Made by a program: the position numbers and the translations under genes. From the IMG/VR virus record IMGVR_UViG_3300017991_000007, positions 42,649 to 106,648 of that record: a stretch of 64,000 nucleotides of DNA. The stretch is one strand, 5' to 3'. The notes beneath the pieces were generated by a model that saw only the letters and a list, made by a program, of their open reading frames with translations, was not told the origin of the DNA and ran no database searches. Below, in pieces: positions 1-6,563 of this stretch (its first letter is position 1; each line of letters starts with the position of its first letter). Source of the stretch: a virus.

Positions 1-1
1 T

Positions 2-466
2 GAGGGAAGTCTAAACTTTAACGAGCTTGAGGCGAAAATCAAAGATTTCGTTGACGCTCTTTCGGTACCGGTGAAAGTGTCGGTTGGAGAGGGTGAGGAT
101 GGTCTGTTCGCCGTGATCGAATACGGTACCGACCTTGCCGGTGCGGGTCTTGTTGGTCCGGCGGGTCCGGCGGGTCCGGCGGGTGATCCAACCGTTCTTT
201 ACCCGGTGGAATTTGTCGGGTCCAACGGTGCGGGTCCATGCACCCCGGCCTCAAAATCGGATGAGGCAATCAACGTGGGTGACAAGCTGGTTCATATCGT
301 TGGATATGTGACGGCTGCGGGTACCTTCGTTGCTACCCCCACATTGGCTGAGGCTATTGGTTCGGCTGATTTCGATTCGCTGATTACGGCGGGTCCGGTT
401 GTTACGCAGAATAATGTAGCGAATTGGTCCACCAATACCTACATTGCGTTGGTTGCTCGTACCTAA
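2..466 (+). CDS. Collagen-like virion protein, 3' part (5' end outside window)
   Basis: The reading frame is open from the window edge, so the true start lies upstream; a GTG at 71 is possible but the codons before it look coding. The visible 154 residues hold a short collagen-type tract of Gly-Pro-Ala triplets (about residues 51-63, encoded by a tandem 9-bp repeat at about 155-184). A small globular C-terminal domain without recognisable motif follows. Such tracts are common in trimeric tail fibres and head decoration proteins of phages. A structural role is inferred from that and from the strong terminator just after the stop. Exact role unknown. Confidence 0.6.
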   Translation, partial: EGSLNFNELEAKIKDFVDALSVPVKVSVGEGEDGLFAVIEYGTDLAGAGLVGPAGPAGPAGDPTVLYPVEFVGSNGAGPCTPASKSDEAINVGDKLVHIVGYVTAAGTFVATPTLAEAIGSADFDSLITAGPVVTQNNVANWSTNTYIALVART

Positions 467-488
467 GTAACCGAGCATTTACAGTGGA

Positions 489-519
489 AAGCCCCGGCGT
501 AAAAACCGGGGCTTTTTAT
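489..519 (+). terminator. Rho-independent terminator
   Basis: A perfect 9-bp stem (AAGCCCCGG / CCGGGGCTT) with an 8-base loop is followed by TTTATT. It lies 23 bases after the stop of the collagen-like gene and closes that transcription unit. Read on the minus strand the stem is not followed by a T run, so it probably works in one direction. Confidence 0.9.
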
Positions 520-656
520 TAAGAGGGGGATAGGCATTTCAGCCTACCGTTTCCGCTTACTTGTATGAACGGCAATTCTCCAAAAGGTACCCGCCGGTAC
601 ATCTTGGCCTCAGCGGTGTTTTTCAATAACCCGGTCCTAAAGTCGGTTGCCGCCAA
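519..656 (-). CDS. Possible 45-residue protein, TTG start
   Basis: A minus-strand frame from TTG at 656, with a G-rich stretch just upstream, encodes 45 residues. Near its end is a segment reading F-G-E-L-P-F-I-Q-V-S-G-N-G-R-L, which resembles the wing of excisionase-type winged helix proteins (GELP..V.G.GR). It lies downstream of the minus-strand cassette and its stop abuts the plus-strand terminator. The start codon is weak and it may be a remnant. The resemblance is only suggestive. Confidence 0.25.
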   Translation of the reverse strand: MAATDFRTGLLKNTAEAKMYRRVPFGELPFIQVSGNGRLKCLSPS

Positions 657-838
657 CCATTACCCCCGAATCACCTCAAACTACCCCTCTTAGCAAATCA
701 AAGAAATAACGGCTTGCTCCCCGTGCCTACCGCCTGAATCAGCCCCAAAAATCCTTTGCTGAAACTTCCCTATCGGGTACCTCTAGTTAAGCGGGTAAAA
801 ACCCCGAAACGCCCCTAGTCGTATTTCAAAAGTAAGGC
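657..838. other. Stretch with no recognised gene
   Basis: Together with the doubtful small frame to its left this makes over 300 bases with no convincing gene. I see no reading frame with a good ribosome site on either strand, no promoter of the family used elsewhere in the window, and no hairpin with a T run. It is probably the tail of the minus-strand transcript. Confidence 0.5.
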
Positions 839-932
839 GGGATGAGCCGGGGATTCAAACCCCGTCGCCATTGTAGCGGCTTTACCATTCGTGATCATAT
901 CCGTTTGCAACCGGATACTCCCACCTCATCCC
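839..932 (-). tRNA. tRNA-like RNA, possibly a degenerate tRNA-Cys (GCA)
   Basis: Read on the minus strand, this 94-base segment has an 8-bp end-closing stem (GGGATGAG / CTCATCCC). Near its 3' end is a T-arm-like hairpin, CGGGG-TTTGAAT-CCCCG. It also has a hairpin TATCCG-GTTGCAAA-CGGATA whose loop reads TTGCAAA, the usual tRNA-Cys anticodon loop. It is not a normal tRNA: the anticodon loop has one extra base, there is no convincing D arm, a third hairpin (GCC / GGC) sits where a variable arm would be, and no CCA is encoded. It starts at the stop codon of the 54-residue minus-strand gene, so it would be co-transcribed with it. A structured RNA is likely; a working tRNA is doubtful. Confidence 0.35.
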
Positions 933-1096
933 TACTCTCTTGAGAGGTCTTTTTTCATTTCCCTCTTGAATACCCTGCGGGTCTTACGGCGCAAGGCTTT
1001 CCGTTCTTTTCCGGGTGGGGGTCCGCAGCATGAACAATTCATCCCGCCGGGTCCAACCCATTTCCAAGAGGTTTTCTTGAATTCATCTATTGTCAT
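932..1096 (-). CDS. Small basic Cys-containing protein, 54 aa
   Basis: This ATG-started frame overlaps the stop of the Lar-like gene by ATGA, the tight coupling seen throughout this genome. The ribosome site is AAAGG inside the end of the upstream gene. The protein has a C-x-C-C cluster near residue 21 and then a very basic C-terminal half rich in Arg and Lys, suggesting a nucleic-acid or metal-binding peptide. I do not recognise a family. Coding is supported by coupling, composition and the strong promoter upstream. Confidence 0.65.
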   Translation of the reverse strand: MTIDEFKKTSWKWVGPGGMNCSCCGPPPGKERKALRRKTRRVFKREMKKDLSRE

Positions 1097-1293
1097 TTTC
1101 GCTCATTCCTTTCCCAAAAAAGATCATCCCACATTTCAACCGCCTCAGCTTTGGTGCGTCCTAACGGTCCCTCAGAGTCACAACTTATGCAAGCTACTCT
1201 GAAACCTACTATCATCGGAGCGCAACCGGCGGGTGGGCTTTCCTCCATTTCAGCCCAAAGCATACCGGAGCCGCCTAAGCACTCAAAGCACAA
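1093..1293 (-). CDS. Lar-like restriction-alleviation family zinc protein (start uncertain)
   Basis: The translation has the layout of the Lar family: an N-terminal C-x2-C-x-G-G, a second C-x2-C about 30 residues later, then G...T..EAV..W near the C-terminus. Lar proteins of Rac prophage and lambda-type phages ease type I restriction; many phage members are untested small zinc proteins. The only in-frame start is TTG at 1293, directly abutting an AAGGAG. The well-placed ribosome site (AAAGGAG, 7 bases before an ATG at about 1330) opens a 16-codon frame that ends early. One added base in the GAAATG there would join it to the Lar frame. The gene may therefore be frameshifted, wrongly sequenced, or start at TTG. 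Confidence 0.6.
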   Translation of the reverse strand: MCFECLGGSGMLWAEMEESPPAGCAPMIVGFRVACISCDSEGPLGRTKAEAVEMWDDLFWERNERK

Positions 1294-1366
1294 CTCCTTT
1301 GGTTTTGGCTCATTTCGTACCCCATTTTGAGGCTCCTTTCATGCAAACTGATTATCAACTGACTGC

Positions 1367-1395
1367 ATCATAACAACGCTCTTTTGGTGTGTCAA
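1367..1395 (-). promoter_or_regulatory. Minus-strand promoter of the Lar cassette
   Basis: On the minus strand: TTGACA, exactly 17 bases, TATGAT, with TGT just before the -10, matching the promoter family of this genome. It faces away from the plus-strand promoter at 1436-1464. The 16-bp palindrome lies between the two -35 boxes. Confidence 0.8.
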
Positions 1396-1397
1396 GT

Positions 1398-1423
1398 AAA
1401 AAGTGCAATTGCTTGCATTTTTT
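1398..1423. repeat. Palindrome GTGCAA-N4-TTGCAT with A5/T6 arms
   Basis: The site GTGCAATTGCTTGCAT (1403-1418) is one of the dispersed 16-bp palindromes. Here it is flanked by five A and a T run, so RNA from the plus strand could fold an 11-bp hairpin ending in U residues (weak terminator). It sits between two divergent promoters, so a DNA-binding operator is equally possible. The same 16 bases recur at 27672-27687. Confidence 0.7.
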
Positions 1424-1435
1424 CTTAAAAAATAC

Positions 1436-1464
1436 TTGACACGGCTATTTAGGTGTGTTAGGGT
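1436..1464 (+). promoter_or_regulatory. Plus-strand promoter, extended -10 family
   Basis: TTGACA, 17 bases ending TGTGT, then TAGGGT. The TGT before the hexamer gives an extended -10. It drives the operon starting at 1508. Confidence 0.75.
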
Positions 1465-1507
1465 TAAGATAGGTTGAAAACTTGGCAACTGAAAAGGGGT
1501 AGCAAAA

Positions 1508-1852
1508 ATGTTAAACGAACACTTTTTAGTGATTGCGGGCAACGGGGGTCAACATGACGCTGAGGTTACTGAATTAACCTCTCAGGGTGTGGACCTTTGC
1601 CGTGTGCAACGTATTCAACACGGGCGGGGGCGGCGTACTGCGGAATTGGTAAGGACTATTTACGGATGGTCCGTCCGTCACGGTAGCGGCCTCAATAATT
1701 TCGGGATCATGCGTCATTCGTGTCCTTTTGAGGATGCCGTTCAATTCGGTATCAATTGGGCAAACCGTGATCCTGATAATCGGGAATTTTTTGTCCGGCG
1801 GTCTGCATTCAGCAATATGACTGAGGATGACCGGCGGTTAATTGGTGCGTAA
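1508..1852 (+). CDS. Hypothetical protein, 114 aa
   Basis: This is the first gene after the divergent promoter, with an AAAAGGGGTAGC ribosome site 6-12 bases before the ATG, as in other promoter-proximal genes here. The protein is soluble-looking, with many Arg and Asn residues and no membrane segment. I recognise no family. Being first behind an early-type promoter suggests a host-takeover or regulatory role, but that is inference from position only. Confidence 0.75.
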   Translation: MLNEHFLVIAGNGGQHDAEVTELTSQGVDLCRVQRIQHGRGRRTAELVRTIYGWSVRHGSGLNNFGIMRHSCPFEDAVQFGINWANRDPDNREFFVRRSAFSNMTEDDRRLIGA

Positions 1853-1869
1853 GAAACGGGGGTAGCAAA

Positions 1870-2115
1870 ATGGAAACGACACGAATTGAACGTACACGAA
1901 TTGAGCCAACCGACTCAATGACACCGCAAGAGCTACTTGAGGCTGCGAATGTCATTATGAATCGGGTTGCAGCGGACCCTGAGAGGTTGCCTTTCGCTGA
2001 GGCAGTGCGTATCAACACGCTCTTGCTTGAGGCTGAAAGGACCGGACGGGATTACGATTGGGAAGTGCTTGAGGTTGCAATCCTGCAATTCCAAGAGGCG
2101 CACGGGGATGCCTAA
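1870..2115 (+). CDS. Hypothetical protein, 81 aa
   Basis: A good GGGGGTAGC ribosome site precedes the ATG. The N-terminus contains a tandem RIE/RTRIE repeat encoded by two copies of ACACGAATTGA. The rest is predicted helical and acidic, with the segment TPQELLEAANVIMNRV. No known family is recognised. Its end overlaps the next gene by 8 bases, so the two are translationally coupled. Confidence 0.7.
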   Translation: METTRIERTRIEPTDSMTPQELLEAANVIMNRVAADPERLPFAEAVRINTLLLEAERTGRDYDWEVLEVAILQFQEAHGDA

Positions 2116-2539
2116 AGGTGACTGCTTTCAGGCAGCTTTTAACCTACTCCATGATATGAGGGATGCCTACTTAGTTCATGCGGTCTGCATAGGCAGGGGC
2201 GGGGCTATTACGGGCATTCCTTTTATCCATGCGTGGGTAGAGAAAGATCATACCGTATTCGATTATTCCAATGATACTGAGGATGAGATTTTTGCGGACT
2301 TGTACTATGGGATAGGTAACGTCCGTTGGATACGAAAATATGATTTTGATGCGGCGTGTCATAGAGCCGTGGCAACGGAAATCTATGGACCTTGGGATAT
2401 TGACGTGGACTCTGATACCGGGGATATCTTTGACTGCTTTCCGGGTAAGGGTGATCCTATAAAAAATGCCTTTGATCCTTGGACCTATTGTAGAGGTCTT
2501 TGGGGGATCAAGGATATCTTGGGAGTTAGAGTTGGATAA
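2108..2539 (+). CDS. Putative papain/transglutaminase-like cysteine-hydrolase-fold protein, 143 aa
   Basis: The ATG at 2108 lies inside the end of the previous gene. The N-terminus carries G-D-C-F-x-A-A, followed about 55 residues on by H-A-W-V-E and then V-F-D-Y-S-N. This Cys...His...Asp order and spacing looks like a papain or transglutaminase-like catalytic triad, and similar small proteins of unknown function occur in many phages. No activity is established. If real, it could modify or cleave a host protein early in infection. A longer frame from 1967 is not favoured because it overlaps the previous gene fully. Confidence 0.6.
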   Translation: MPKGDCFQAAFNLLHDMRDAYLVHAVCIGRGGAITGIPFIHAWVEKDHTVFDYSNDTEDEIFADLYYGIGNVRWIRKYDFDAACHRAVATEIYGPWDIDVDSDTGDIFDCFPGKGDPIKNAFDPWTYCRGLWGIKDILGVRVG

Positions 2540-3392
2540 GACGTGTAAGACTTGTAAGCACCGTTTTATAGACTATGGTACGCAAAATTGCTGGCATACA
2601 CGCCGGGAAATACCTCTTGAGGGAACGTGTGAAAAGTGGGAGTCAAAGATGACTGAAACAATAACGATACCGTCTGAGAGTAAAATGTGCGGCTTGTGCA
2701 AGCATTTCAATTGGGATGAGTTGTACGATAGGGGCTTGGAAAAGCCTTTTCCGGCCAACGTCAAATCCTCTTGTCTTGAGAGTGTGGGTACGCTCGTAAA
2801 AGCAAATGGTTTGGGAATACCGGGCATAAATAAGTGCGACTTTTTTGAGGCTGCGGGTACTGCCCCTACTCCGAAAGGTAGAAAAAGACCGGTATCGGGT
2901 GGGGATTTTAAGAAAAAGGCTGAGGCTTTTTTAGAGATTCTAAGAGAGTTGAATCCGGGTATGCCGGTAGAGGCAATCAAAGACTTGACTGAGTTTTCGC
3001 TAAAGGCTGCGGATAGAGGTCATGCTTTGGGGGTGATCATGGATGATGATAAGACCGGTACTGAGGTCAATTTTAGCGTTCCTAAGAATGCTGGTAGTGT
3101 AGAGAGGGATGAATTTAGTCTGAGTTGGGCGGTTACGCCGGGGTATGAGTACAACGGCGTAAAAGTAGTTGTGGGGTGGGGAGCGGGAGATTTTACTGAA
3201 ACCACAACGGTAGCGCACTTGCTCCAAGTTTTAGAGACACACCATGACGATACTGCTTTTATTGATATGGAGCATTTCAGGCTTGGTACGCCGGGATGCA
3301 AGCTTGTTATAACCAAGGGGGAGCTACTTTCTGCCCTTGAGGAATCCGGGGCATTGGCAGCTTACGATAGGGTAAGGGAGAGTGAGGAATGA
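2532..3392 (+). CDS. Zinc-ribbon protein of unknown function, 286 aa
   Basis: I choose TTG at 2532, 8 bases inside the preceding gene, because GGGAG lies 6 bases upstream. The N-terminal 110 residues hold two similar Cys-rich units: CKTCKH...C...C and CGLCKHF...C...C, each followed by an acidic or aromatic tail. They look like a duplicated small zinc-binding domain. The central part is Lys-rich and the C-terminal 130 residues form a mixed domain with no match I know. An internal ATG at about 2649 could give a shorter form starting before the second zinc unit. Confidence 0.65.
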   Translation: MDKTCKTCKHRFIDYGTQNCWHTRREIPLEGTCEKWESKMTETITIPSESKMCGLCKHFNWDELYDRGLEKPFPANVKSSCLESVGTLVKANGLGIPGINKCDFFEAAGTAPTPKGRKRPVSGGDFKKKAEAFLEILRELNPGMPVEAIKDLTEFSLKAADRGHALGVIMDDDKTGTEVNFSVPKNAGSVERDEFSLSWAVTPGYEYNGVKVVVGWGAGDFTETTTVAHLLQVLETHHDDTAFIDMEHFRLGTPGCKLVITKGELLSALEESGALAAYDRVRESEE

Positions 3393-3793
3393 AACGGTTG
3401 ATTCGATATGGATTGCATAATGTGGATACTTGGGGTCCAAAGAGGGTCCGTATTCGCTTGAATAAGCTAATGCCTATTGAAACGCATTTTGATGGTGTGA
3501 ATTGGTTTGCAACGGCTTGCGGCGGGGTCATTAAAGGTGATACGGAAATCTTTGACGATAAGACTGAGGCACGGGCAATTTGGGATTTGCGGCAAGAGAT
3601 TGGTGGGCTTGTGGGTAGGGATCATTTTATGTACGCAAGAAATGATTTTACGGAAAAAGGGATGCGGTCTTTTGAGCGGGAACGGGATGCCCTTATGCCT
3701 TTCTTACCTGAGAATAAATGGCCTTTTGCTGCGGTGATTGAGGAAAAGTACGGATATAAATCTAAAAGACTTGACAACCCGAAAACGGGGTAG
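3389..3793 (+). CDS. Hypothetical protein, 134 aa
   Basis: It starts in an ATGA overlap with the previous stop, so the genes are coupled. The protein is soluble, basic at the N-terminus (MKRLIRYGL), with aromatic residues throughout and no cysteine pairs or membrane segment. No family is recognised. Its last codons contain a possible promoter for the next gene. Confidence 0.7.
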   Translation: MKRLIRYGLHNVDTWGPKRVRIRLNKLMPIETHFDGVNWFATACGGVIKGDTEIFDDKTEARAIWDLRQEIGGLVGRDHFMYARNDFTEKGMRSFERERDALMPFLPENKWPFAAVIEEKYGYKSKRLDNPKTG

Positions 3794-3799
3794 TAGAGT
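3771..3799 (+). promoter_or_regulatory. Possible promoter before the DUF433 gene
   Basis: TTGACA, 17 bases, TAGAGT. The spacing fits the genome's promoter family but the TGT element is replaced by TAG and it lies in the end of a gene, so it is weaker evidence than the others. The next gene has its own AAGGGGTAG ribosome site, consistent with a new transcript start. Confidence 0.45.
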
Positions 3800-3831
3800 A
3801 AATCGTTAGTAACAATTAAGGGGTAGAATCC

Positions 3832-4065
3832 TTGTCTTTGATCCAGAAAGATATGAAAGGTGATTTGGGGGGAGTAGCCTGTATTCGTGATACACGCATT
3901 GCCGTGTGGGAAGTTGTCAGGCTATGGCGAATGAACCTTTTGGACAAGGATGTTTTCAAGCAATATCCAGAACTAACAAAAGAGGATTTAGAGGCTGCTT
4001 GGCAATACTATCTCAAGCATTCCTCTGAGATTCTAGGGGAAATTCAGAAACGGAAAGAGGGGTAG
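3832..4065 (+). CDS. DUF433 family protein, 77 aa
   Basis: The TTG start follows AAGGGGTAGAATCC. The sequence matches the DUF433 pattern well: G-G-V-A-C-I-R-D-T-R-I-A-V-W-E-V-V, then a leucine patch, Y-P-E-L-T-K-E-D-L-E-A-A-W-Q-Y-Y and E-I. DUF433 proteins have a helix-turn-helix-like fold and often act as antitoxins beside a PIN-like toxin. No toxin-like partner is adjacent here, so an orphan antitoxin (neutralising a host toxin) or a small regulator is possible. Family call is good; role is inference. Confidence 0.8.
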   Translation: MSLIQKDMKGDLGGVACIRDTRIAVWEVVRLWRMNLLDKDVFKQYPELTKEDLEAAWQYYLKHSSEILGEIQKRKEG

Positions 4066-4068
4066 AAA

Positions 4069-4566
4069 ATGGTTAAGGCAACCAAACCGCCGAGTGTGTC
4101 CGATTCAATTTTTGAGGGCAAACAGTACGTCCAAAAAGGGATGAAAAACGGGGGCGTGAAATGCCCTTGCTGCGGTAAAAAGGCAAAGATTTGGACACGG
4201 GGAATCACCTCATCAATGGCAAAATCGCTGATTAACTTGGTGCGCCGTTACCTGAAAGAGAGAAAGGCGTATCATATCAGTCAGTTTTATGCCAAAACAT
4301 CCGGCTCTTGGGGTGGTGATTTCGCTCTTATGCGTCATTGGGGATTGATTGAGGGTGTATATGATCCCAAGACCGGAAAACGCATTCAAGCAATGTGGAC
4401 ACCCACAGACAAGGGGATTGATTTTGTTTTGGGCAAGATCAGGGTAATCCGGTCTGCGGATACCTACAATGGAAAAATCCTTGCATGGTCTGAGGATAAG
4501 GTGGATATCAGGGATGCCCTTGGTAACAAATTCGATTATGATAAGCTGGTAGCGGGGCTGCTTTAA
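4069..4566 (+). CDS. Protein with CxxC motif and winged-helix-like region, 165 aa
   Basis: It starts three bases after the DUF433 gene. Residues 32-37 read C-P-C-C-G-K, a single zinc-knuckle-like cluster. The following region (about 45-115) with S-L-I-N-L-V-R-R-Y, H-I-S-Q-F-Y, L-M-R-H-W-G-L-I and W-T-P-T-D-K-G looks like a winged helix with its wing. A DNA-binding role is a reasonable guess, but no named family is recognised. The stop overlaps the next ATG by one base. Confidence 0.65.
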   Translation: MVKATKPPSVSDSIFEGKQYVQKGMKNGGVKCPCCGKKAKIWTRGITSSMAKSLINLVRRYLKERKAYHISQFYAKTSGSWGGDFALMRHWGLIEGVYDPKTGKRIQAMWTPTDKGIDFVLGKIRVIRSADTYNGKILAWSEDKVDIRDALGNKFDYDKLVAGLL

Positions 4567-5183
4567 TGCAAGTGGCAAAAGAGGTCCAAGTAAAAGCTTA
4601 CACTCTAGCGGACGGTAATATTGATATGGAGGCTCTTTTTTGGGCTATGTTCCCGTCCGTTTTTATTCCAGACCGGTCCACTCTTACGGTTTATCTTGAG
4701 TCCTTTGGAAAAGTCTTTGATCCTGCGGCGGCAAAAGCAGCCTGTATTAATGCAGCGGCCTTATTCGATAAGCCCCCAAACATGGCAGGGAGCGGGGAGG
4801 AATTCGGTAAGTCTCAGGCTTTGGCAGATATGATCAGAGGTCCGAGCGGGTATATGGTTACGGATGCTTTGCAGGATACTTTCAAGACGTGGGCTGAGGG
4901 GTTGATTGCGGGTGCTGAAATTCGTATGAGTAATAAGATAACCGACCTCAAAGCCGTGCTTGATACCAAAGACAATAAAGGCAGACAAGCGATTGAACTC
5001 AAGGCGGGCAGTACCCATATTCTCGTACATGCAGACGGATTCTATTTCAACGGTGAAAAGCGGGATGATCCTTTTGGAGTCTATGACGCTTTTGTAAGTT
5101 TTCTTGAGGAATCGGGGCATATTGACCCGGAAAAGGTCTTTGCGGATGCCACGAAAACTGAGGATGATGAGGATGAGGAATAG
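4566..5183 (+). CDS. Hypothetical protein, 205 aa
   Basis: It starts in a TAATG overlap with the previous gene. The N-terminal half is hydrophobic but without a clear membrane helix; the last 15 residues are nearly all Asp and Glu. No family is recognised. It ends in a TAGTG overlap with a tiny membrane protein gene, so it belongs to the same coupled operon that runs on to dCTP deaminase. Confidence 0.7.
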   Translation: MQVAKEVQVKAYTLADGNIDMEALFWAMFPSVFIPDRSTLTVYLESFGKVFDPAAAKAACINAAALFDKPPNMAGSGEEFGKSQALADMIRGPSGYMVTDALQDTFKTWAEGLIAGAEIRMSNKITDLKAVLDTKDNKGRQAIELKAGSTHILVHADGFYFNGEKRDDPFGVYDAFVSFLEESGHIDPEKVFADATKTEDDEDEE

Positions 5184-5272
5184 TGTGGTATGCTTTATCT
5201 TTTTTCGCAGGGCTGTCCGTGGGAATATTCATAATGGCGATTGCAAATATGCTGAGGGATGATGAATGGTAA
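5183..5272 (+). CDS. Single-span small membrane protein, 29 aa
   Basis: This is a 29-codon frame from GTG at 5183, which shares its first base with the preceding TAG stop and overlaps the next gene by 7 bases. The product begins M-W-Y-A-L-S-F-F-A-G-L-S-V-G-I-F, one transmembrane helix with an aromatic N-terminus and a charged DDEW tail. Very small proteins of this shape are frequent in phage operons. The coupling on both sides and the shape support it. Function unknown. Confidence 0.65.
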   Translation: MWYALSFFAGLSVGIFIMAIANMLRDDEW

Positions 5273-5565
5273 GTCAAGGTAACGGTGAAAGCCGGAAATT
5301 GAAAATTGTGCGGACGGGGTTGCTTGCCGTCATGTTGCAGATTGTTGTTGGTCTTTTCGCAGTTGGGTATTTCCCGGTTGAAAAGGCTGCGGTAGTCGGA
5401 CAAATACTGGCAGCATCCCTTACCGTAACGGGAATCATTTGTGGGGGCTATGTTGGAATTCAGGGTTGGGCAGATGGACGTGCTGTTACCGGGCATTATC
5501 ATGCTCAAGCCAACCCGAATATAGCCGCAACTAATTCAATAGGAGAGGATGAGCAAGCAGTATGA
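5266..5565 (+). CDS. Two-span membrane protein, 99 aa
   Basis: The ATG at 5266 overlaps the end of the 29-residue gene. Two hydrophobic segments (about residues 16-35 and 44-66) flank a short loop, preceded by a basic N-terminus and followed by a soluble tail. That gives an inner-membrane hairpin with both ends in the cytoplasm. It could be a small holin or superinfection-exclusion protein, but nothing shows which, and it lies in an early operon rather than beside lysis genes. Confidence 0.65.
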   Translation: MVSQGNGESRKLKIVRTGLLAVMLQIVVGLFAVGYFPVEKAAVVGQILAASLTVTGIICGGYVGIQGWADGRAVTGHYHAQANPNIAATNSIGEDEQAV

Positions 5566-5870
5566 GCCAAAGAAGTAATAACAAGCACCGACTGAGGCAG
5601 GGACAGGTTTGCCGAATACTTAATTTTTCATCCCCACGTCTGAGTGTTCTGCGGAATGAGGGGCGGCTTAGGGAAACGGGGATAGATAAGCAAGGTCGGT
5701 ATTGGAGTCCGCAAACTATTATGACTTATGTTGAATTTCAAGAAAGGGCCGGACGTTTGGAGGATGCAGCCACGTATCGAAAAATGGTTCAACAGAGATT
5801 GCGAGAGGAAATGTACGGATTAGAACATCATGCAGCGGCGGGCAGACCCGCAAAAGGAGATAGCAAATGA
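5562..5870 (+). CDS. Small helix-turn-helix protein (MerR/excisionase-like), 102 aa
   Basis: It is coupled by ATGA overlap to both neighbours. Residues 10-55, with the pattern G-Q-V-C-R-I-L-N-F-S-S-P-R-L-S-V-L-R-N-E-G-R-L followed by R-Y-W-S-P-Q-T-I, look like the helix-turn-helix plus wing of MerR or excisionase-type DNA-binding proteins. The C-terminal half is helical and basic. It is the best candidate near here for a phage-encoded regulator of the palindromes and promoters, but that link is only inference. Confidence 0.6.
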   Translation: MSQRSNNKHRLRQGQVCRILNFSSPRLSVLRNEGRLRETGIDKQGRYWSPQTIMTYVEFQERAGRLEDAATYRKMVQQRLREEMYGLEHHAAAGRPAKGDSK

Positions 5871-6508
5871 TATTGACAGGCAGCGAGATTGAGAAAGAAG
5901 TGAAAGCCGGGAAAATCATTATTGACCCGTTTGACCCGGAATGCTTGGGACCGAATTCCTATGATATCGCTTTGGGACCAAACATTAAACTTTATGAGTT
6001 GGCTCCCCCGGATTCACTCATTCGGCAACGTACCATTATGAGTACGGATGGAAAACCAATACAAGCAGTGGTACCGTCCGTAATTGACCCCTCAGACCCG
6101 AATCATCCTATCTTTGATGTTGTCATGCCTGAGAGTGGGTTGATCCTTTGGCCGGATAAGCTTTACCTTGCACATACGGTAGAGGCGTTTGGCAGTGATC
6201 ATTTCGTACCCCGAATTACCGGGCGGTCAAGTTTTGGCCGGTACGGTGTAAATGTGCATTGCACTGCGGGCTTTGGTGATCTTGGTTATAAGTCTCAGTG
6301 GACCTTGGAAATTACGGTCATGCAGCCTATCCTTTTAAGACCGGGTATGCGTATCGCACAAGCGTATTTCTATGAGGTCAAAGGAGAGAAAACCAAGCTT
6401 TACCGGGGCAAGTATCTGAATGCCAAAGGTGTGATTGAAAGCCGTGCTTATGAGGAAATCAAGAAACCGGCTCCCCCGCAGCAACCGGGTAGTCAGCAAA
6501 AACATTAA
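5867..6508 (+). CDS. dcd: dCTP deaminase
   Basis: This 213-residue protein deaminates dCTP to dUTP, feeding dTTP synthesis in the cytoplasm. It has the family's signature G-R-S-S-F-G-R (residues 119-125) and T-L-E-I with Glu148. The Ser121, Arg125 and Glu148 spacing equals that of Ser111, Arg115 and Glu138 in E. coli Dcd. The N-terminal C-L-G-P-N-S-Y-D pattern is also typical. A Pro/Gln-rich tail ends the protein. Whether it also hydrolyses dUTP cannot be told. It is the last gene of a coupled operon and sits near the ribonucleotide reductase, forming a small nucleotide-metabolism set. Confidence 0.9.
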   Translation: MILTGSEIEKEVKAGKIIIDPFDPECLGPNSYDIALGPNIKLYELAPPDSLIRQRTIMSTDGKPIQAVVPSVIDPSDPNHPIFDVVMPESGLILWPDKLYLAHTVEAFGSDHFVPRITGRSSFGRYGVNVHCTAGFGDLGYKSQWTLEITVMQPILLRPGMRIAQAYFYEVKGEKTKLYRGKYLNAKGVIESRAYEEIKKPAPPQQPGSQQKH

Positions 6509-6532
6509 AAAGTGCAAGCGAGTGCATTTTTT
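6507..6532. repeat. Diverged palindrome GTGCAA-N4-GTGCAT with A5/T6 arms
   Basis: It overlaps the dcd stop codon and lies just before a promoter. Hairpin AAAAAGTGCA / TGCATTTTTT with a G-U pair could act as a weak terminator for the upstream operon. Two of the 12 consensus positions differ. The layout is the same as at 1398 and 47683. Confidence 0.6.
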
Positions 6533-6534
6533 AC

Positions 6535-6563
6535 TTGACAAGGCTCTTTTGCATTGTTATGGT
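6535..6563 (+). promoter_or_regulatory. Promoter, extended -10 family
   Basis: TTGACA, 17 bases, TATGGT. The stretch around the -10 (GCATTGTTATGGTT) is identical to the promoter at 47714-47742. It drives the 202-residue protein gene. Confidence 0.85.

Noticed and set aside
39-269. A Pro/Asp-rich minus-strand frame
   Set aside because: It is the antisense reading of the Gly-Pro-Ala collagen-like tract.
839-932. A confident functional tRNA-Cys gene
   Set aside because: No proper D arm, an 8-base anticodon loop and no encoded CCA.
891-1202. A 103-codon plus-strand frame
   Set aside because: It lies across the minus-strand Lar-like and 54-residue genes, which have better start sites, ATGA coupling and a promoter.
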